Positions 36,217 through 39,957 of a stretch of DNA of 39,957 bases are shown piece by piece. Every line of letters starts with the position of its first letter. The first letter of the stretch is position 1. The position numbers and the translations under genes are program-made. Origin of the DNA: an uncultured Caulobacterales bacterium (GTDB taxonomy: Bacteria; Pseudomonadota; Alphaproteobacteria; Caulobacterales; Maricaulaceae). The DNA lies in assembly GCA_937923965.1 (NCBI GenBank), contig CALDTL010000102.1, positions 1 to 39,957 on the forward strand, given 5' to 3'. The notes under the pieces were generated by a model. That model worked only from the letters and a program-made list of their open reading frames with translations. It searched no databases and was not told where the DNA came from.

Positions 36217-36900
36217 TTATTCAGCTCGCGGATCAAGCTTTGCCGCCTCGGCTAAAACCGCGCGGTGTTTATCTGCGTCTTGCGCGCCCTGAACGGCCAT
36301 TTGCCCCGCATAAATAAACGTTGGAACGCCGGAGACGCCGAGACCGCGAAAGAAGAGAATTTCATTCTGAACATCGACCTTATCTTGGTCGCCCGTCAAT
36401 AGGTCGCGCGTGAGCTCGGCGTCCATCCCAATCTCAGACGCGATCCTGCAGAGCACATCCGCCGAGCCGATATCCTCGCCATTTTCCATATAGGCCCGAA
36501 AGAGTTTTTCTGCGCAAGCGGGGCCAAGATCTTGGCCTTGCGCCCAGCGCATGAGACGGTGCGCGTTGAGCGTATTTGGCCGCCGCGTGATAGCTTTGAA
36601 GTCAAAGGCGATACCTGCATCTGGTCCGGCGGCCTCTAAGTGGTCGCGCATGGCTTTCCAGCGCGAGTCGGGTTTGTCGCCGAATTTATGTTTCATATAT
36701 TCTCGGTAATCCGCGCCCTCTTCGGGAACGCTCGCGTCGAGCATATAAGGGCGGAAAGACAGGTTTGGCCGTGGTTTGGTTTTATCAGCCGCCTCTAGGA
36801 ATTGCTTATAGCCCAGCCAACACCACGGACAGACAAAGTCCGAGACCATATCGACTTCGACGGGGAGGTTCGCGGGTTTGGATGTTTTGCGTTTGGCCAT
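36217..36900 (-). CDS. DsbA family oxidoreductase (FrnE-like)
   Basis: VDMVSDFVCPWCWLGYKQF (CPWC); LFFRGLGVSGVPTFIYAGQMAVQGAQD. Confidence 0.9.
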   Translation of the reverse strand: MAKRKTSKPANLPVEVDMVSDFVCPWCWLGYKQFLEAADKTKPRPNLSFRPYMLDASVPEEGADYREYMKHKFGDKPDSRWKAMRDHLEAAGPDAGIAFDFKAITRRPNTLNAHRLMRWAQGQDLGPACAEKLFRAYMENGEDIGSADVLCRIASEIGMDAELTRDLLTGDQDKVDVQNEILFFRGLGVSGVPTFIYAGQMAVQGAQDADKHRAVLAEAAKLDPRAE

Positions 36901-36974
36901 TGTCCTGCGCTTTATCCTGCGCCTGTCAGCATGTCCATCAGAGAGGCAGGCCCGCCTCTAGGGGATTGTCGTGC

Positions 36975-37439
36975 TTATTTTACGGCCTTTTTGTAATAGG
37001 CTTTTGCGCCTGCGCAGCGCAGTCCAAAATCCTCGGACGCAAGGAGGCTGCGTTCCATATTTTCCGCGCGCTCTATTTCGGATTTTTTATAGCCTTCAGC
37101 CTGTAATTTTCCGTGCAGGGCGTTGCGGCTGGGCGGCTGGCCATAAAGCCGCGTGGCCGCGTGATAGGATTTGAGGCTCATTTCATATTTCATCACATGG
37201 GTCAGGCATAGACAGACCGCCGAATCTTGCCCCGATTTTCGGCAGGCGGCGTACAAGGCCTTATCGCTTTCGAATGTATTGGCGTCCCGCGCGCTAGCAG
37301 GATTGATTGAAATGGCGGGATGAGTTTGCGCCGAAGCCGCATTGGCATTGGGCATAGCGAGCTTTGGAAGCGCGAAACCTAAAGCGGCCAAGAGCACGAA
37401 GCCGAAAATTACTTTCTGCAAAATATTAGCCTGCGCCAT
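36975..37439 (-). CDS. hypothetical exported/TM-anchored protein
   Basis: 154 aa; N-terminal hydrophobic segment VIFGFVLLAALGFALPKLA; Cys-containing central segment ALYAACRKSGQDSAVCLCLTHVMKYEM. No family recognised. Confidence 0.7.
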   Translation of the reverse strand: MAQANILQKVIFGFVLLAALGFALPKLAMPNANAASAQTHPAISINPASARDANTFESDKALYAACRKSGQDSAVCLCLTHVMKYEMSLKSYHAATRLYGQPPSRNALHGKLQAEGYKKSEIERAENMERSLLASEDFGLRCAGAKAYYKKAVK

Positions 37440-37530
37440 CTCAACCTCCTCTTCGTCCTATCACGAGAAAGATTACGGTTAATTTAGGCGAAATATTGTC
37501 AGCTTTGTCAGGAAGCCCCTGTCATTTTCA

Positions 37531-37986
37531 TTATTTCGAGGTTTTTTTCGGAATTTGGACGTTTTTCACGGATAATGTCAGGAATTTCATCACGGCGGCT
37601 GTCTCTGATTCGGTGAGCCCATGCGTCAATCTCGTGTTGAAGTCTCGGAAGTCCGCCATGACATCTTCGCGGATTTTCCAGCCTTTATCGGTCAGATGGA
37701 CGGTGCGTTGCCGCCGGTCGCCATAAGATTGCTTCCGCTCGATGAGATCGACGGCTTCCATTCGGTCAACCAGTCCCGTCATCGCGGCATTGCGGCGGCC
37801 CGTGCCTTCTGACAATTCGGTCAAGGTGCAGCCGTCATGATAGCTCAGATAAACGATGACGGCAGCCTGCGCGCGGCCCAGCCCTGACCCCTCGGCCAAG
37901 GTTTGATCGGCGGCTTGCGCGAGCTGCAGGAAGGTTCTGTCGAGAACAAAGAAGAGGCGGCGGTCAACTGTGCGGGCAATGGCCAT
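37531..37986 (-). CDS. MarR family transcriptional regulator
   Basis: 151 aa winged-helix: LGRAQAAVIVYLSYHDGCTLTELSEGTGRRNAAMTGLVDRMEAVDLIERKQSYGDRRQRTVHLTDKGW. Confidence 0.9.
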   Translation of the reverse strand: MAIARTVDRRLFFVLDRTFLQLAQAADQTLAEGSGLGRAQAAVIVYLSYHDGCTLTELSEGTGRRNAAMTGLVDRMEAVDLIERKQSYGDRRQRTVHLTDKGWKIREDVMADFRDFNTRLTHGLTESETAAVMKFLTLSVKNVQIPKKTSK

Positions 37987-38040
37987 GTAATTTTCCGTAA
38001 TGGCGGTGATGAAATATGCTTGTGGCCTGAATGAAATCTA

Positions 38041-38128
38041 AAAACAACAAAACCCGCTGCGCAGTATGAAGCCCGTGGAGCCATGCTCCACAAAACAACA
38101 AAACCCGCTTCACAGTATGAAGCGGGTC
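38041..38128 (-). terminator. Rho-independent terminator with a second, decayed tandem copy
   Basis: Minus strand: ACCCGCTTCA-TACTG-TGAAGCGGGT-TTTGTTGTTTT (38092-38127), then palindrome GTGGAGC-ATG-GCTCCAC (38075-38091), then CGGGCTTCATACTGCGCAGCGGGTTTTGTTGTTTT. Confidence 0.8.
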
Positions 38129-38335
38129 CTATTTGAAGTTTGGGTCTCGTCGGGACGCAGTGCCCGATTTCGAGATAGATATGTCTCTACCCGCGTTCGA
38201 TTTTTACGAAGGTGCTGATCTAACAGCTTTGGGAAGACCCCTCAAAACAGATAAACAAATTACACCTCCTCTCATAAACGCGGCTCCACTATGGAACGGC
38301 TAACACCCAATATGTGGGACGAGAATCGGGATTTG
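38092..38335 (-). ncRNA. candidate structured non-coding RNA or 5' leader upstream of marR
   Basis: Intergenic; complementary blocks TCTCGTC/GACGAGA, CCGCGTT/AACGCGG, AGGTG/CACCT nest correctly on the minus strand; several local hairpins; promoter-like CTGACG-16 nt-TATGAC just upstream; canonical terminator at the 3' end. Confidence 0.5.
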
Positions 38336-38471
38336 GCAAGTCATAAATTTTATGAAATTTGCGTCAGAAAGCGGTGTTTGTTAAGTGTGCATTAAGATGA
38401 GCGGCCTGATACTCTCAGGCCGCTCTGGGGCGCTCGGGTTGGGGCTTGCCGGTTGCGGACCGGAAAATCCC

Positions 38472-38978
38472 CTAAGTCTCAATAAAATCTAGCGCGACGC
38501 CGTTGTTACAATAGCGCAGACCTGTTGGGCGCGGGCCATCTTTAAAGACGTGACCTTGATGTCCCTTACAGCGGATACAGTGATATTCCGTCCGCGCCAC
38601 AAAAAGCTTGCGGTCAACCTTGGTGCCGAGCGCGCCGTCAATAGGCTGGAAGAAACTCGGCCAGCCCGTGCCGGAATCAAATTTCTTATCAGATGTGAAG
38701 AGCGGCAGCGCGCAGCCCGCGCAAACATAGGTCCCGGTCGCCTTATTGTCGTTTAGCGGCGAGGAGAATGGGCGCTCTGTGCCTTCTTTGCGCAGGACCC
38801 TAAATTCTTCCGCCGTGAGCTGCTCTTGCCATTCGCGCTCGGACAGGTTCGCCCAATCGGTGTTGGATGTTTTCTCTACCATTTTGGCCTCCGCAGCATT
38901 GGCTTTGCTCTGGGTTTGGGAACACGCAGCCAAAGCCATCGCGCCTGCACCTAATCCTAATTTTCGTCTGGTCAACAT
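38472..38978 (-). CDS. msrB: peptide-methionine (R)-S-oxide reductase, Tat/lipoprotein-type signal (track start 39017 probably over-extended)
   Basis: MLTRRKLGLGAGAMALAACSQ signal; YVCAGCALPLFTSDKKFDSGTGWPSFFQP; EYHCIRCKGHQGHVFKDGPRPTGLRYCNNGVALDF. Confidence 0.92.
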   Translation of the reverse strand: MLTRRKLGLGAGAMALAACSQTQSKANAAEAKMVEKTSNTDWANLSEREWQEQLTAEEFRVLRKEGTERPFSSPLNDNKATGTYVCAGCALPLFTSDKKFDSGTGWPSFFQPIDGALGTKVDRKLFVARTEYHCIRCKGHQGHVFKDGPRPTGLRYCNNGVALDFIET

Positions 38979-39044
38979 GAGGTCTCTCCGTATCTTTCCA
39001 GCCTGTGTAGAGTGCATACGGATAACTCGCCAGACACGATGGCT

Positions 39045-39957
39045 TCACGGTTGGGTGAGGGGTGTGAAATTACAAAATTTATTCGATAAATCTTTATTGC
39101 AGATTGGCCGGTATGCTTCAGGCAACTGGCCACTCTGACAATAATAAGCCTCCGAATCCTCATCAACCCGAAAATGGTTGAACATTGTAATCAACGCGAT
39201 CAGGAGAACCGGAACTAACGCGTTTCGTTTGAAGGCTAGTAAGGATGTGCCTGGATTTTTCGGGTCAAATTTCGTCCAAATGTAGATTAAAAAGCCCGAT
39301 GCCAAAGACAACATGAACGGTACGAAAATGTAGTCAAATCTCGGGTTTAATCCAAATTTCCACTGACCAAAAACAAAATCCCCACAGCTCGAGGTTATAA
39401 GAAGACCTTCATTAGAGAGTGCGAACCATGCCAATAATCCAAAGAGTATGAAACACACCCCAACCCCCAATTTCACGCGCCCGCCAAATTTCCGCGCGGT
39501 ACTCTTGATCCCGACCATCGCGTCGTCTTCGATGTCTTGGCAGGCATAGATCGTGTCATATCCGACGGTCCAAAATATGAGGCCGAGATAGAGGATAAAG
39601 AGCGGTGCGCTGACCTCTCCCGTTTTCGCCGCATAGGCCACCAACACCGCCCAATTAAATGTCATCCCGAGCCATACCTGCGGGAACCATGTGATGCGCT
39701 TCATAAAGGGATAGGCCGCGACCAGCGGCAAGGCGAGCAGGGCAATCCCTTTGGCGAGGAGCGGTAGGCAGAGCCAGACCAAAAACCCGACGCCAATTTG
39801 CGCAAAGGTCCATTTCCAGGCTTGGCGCGTTGTGACGGTTCCGGCGGGCAGGGGCCGCAGCGCGGTGCGCTCGACTTGCGCGTCTAAATCCTGATCGACA
39901 ATATCATTATAGGTGCAGCCCGCCCCGCGCATCGCAATCGCGCCAATCAAAATCAGC
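39045..39957 (-). CDS. ubiA: 4-hydroxybenzoate polyprenyltransferase (UbiA family), 5' end beyond the window
   Basis: RGAGCTYNDIVDQDLDAQVERTALRPLPAG (NDxxDxxxD); YACQDIEDDAMVGIKSTARKFGG second Asp motif; multi-TM; open at the window edge. Confidence 0.92.
   Translation of the reverse strand, partial: LILIGAIAMRGAGCTYNDIVDQDLDAQVERTALRPLPAGTVTTRQAWKWTFAQIGVGFLVWLCLPLLAKGIALLALPLVAAYPFMKRITWFPQVWLGMTFNWAVLVAYAAKTGEVSAPLFILYLGLIFWTVGYDTIYACQDIEDDAMVGIKSTARKFGGRVKLGVGVCFILFGLLAWFALSNEGLLITSSCGDFVFGQWKFGLNPRFDYIFVPFMLSLASGFLIYIWTKFDPKNPGTSLLAFKRNALVPVLLIALITMFNHFRVDEDSEAYYCQSGQLPEAYRPICNKDLSNKFCNFTPLTQP

Noticed and set aside
37496-37525. Three TGTCA repeats resembling a Pho box, of interest because phoB is in the window
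   Set aside because: Spacing is 9 and about 14-15 bp, not the 11-bp period of tandem Pho box half-sites; context does not support PhoB binding.
38092-38335. tmRNA, SRP RNA or RNase P RNA identity for the structured region
   Set aside because: No ANDNFAEE-type tag coding, no GGTTCGA-type T-arm, no GAGGAAAGTCC RNase P signature and no SRP GGAA/AGCAG core could be found by eye.
1-39957. CRISPR array, prophage, transposase, toxin-antitoxin or defence island
   Set aside because: No regularly spaced repeats, integrase/transposase motifs or known defence/toxin families in any ORF; gene content is housekeeping and envelope functions.

Overview
This window looks like ordinary chromosomal DNA from an alphaproteobacterium (my inference from gene content: DUF2093, DUF4170 and a TldD/PmbA-IMPase-lipid A gene neighbourhood). 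From left to right it holds: a dienelactone-hydrolase-type protein cut by the left edge; a SulP permease; a PhoB/PhoR two-component pair; a tripartite RND efflux operon followed by an M13 peptidase lipoprotein; an aldehyde dehydrogenase; a TonB-dependent receptor; a FemAB/BioF2-type acyltransferase; a CDF metal transporter; an extensin-like / S1C protease / DUF350 cluster; rlmN and xseA; DUF2093, an M23 peptidase and chorismate mutase; a long LPS/lipid A cluster (HtrB/LpxL-like, LpxK, WaaA, DUF374 acyltransferase, MsbA-like ABC, IMPase-DUF4170 fusion, PmbA); MAPEG; a DsbA-family oxidoreductase; a MarR regulator; msrB; and ubiA cut by the right edge. I saw no CRISPR array, rRNA, tRNA, transposase or prophage. 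The best candidates for new biology are a structured non-coding RNA/leader on the minus strand upstream of marR with a duplicated terminator (about 38040-38335), a compound inverted-repeat element of about 185 bp downstream of the msbA-like gene (31374-31562), an RND adaptor with a three-helix N-terminal extension and a long charged tail, and an IMPase-DUF4170 gene fusion. All family calls come from reading motifs by eye; no database search was run.
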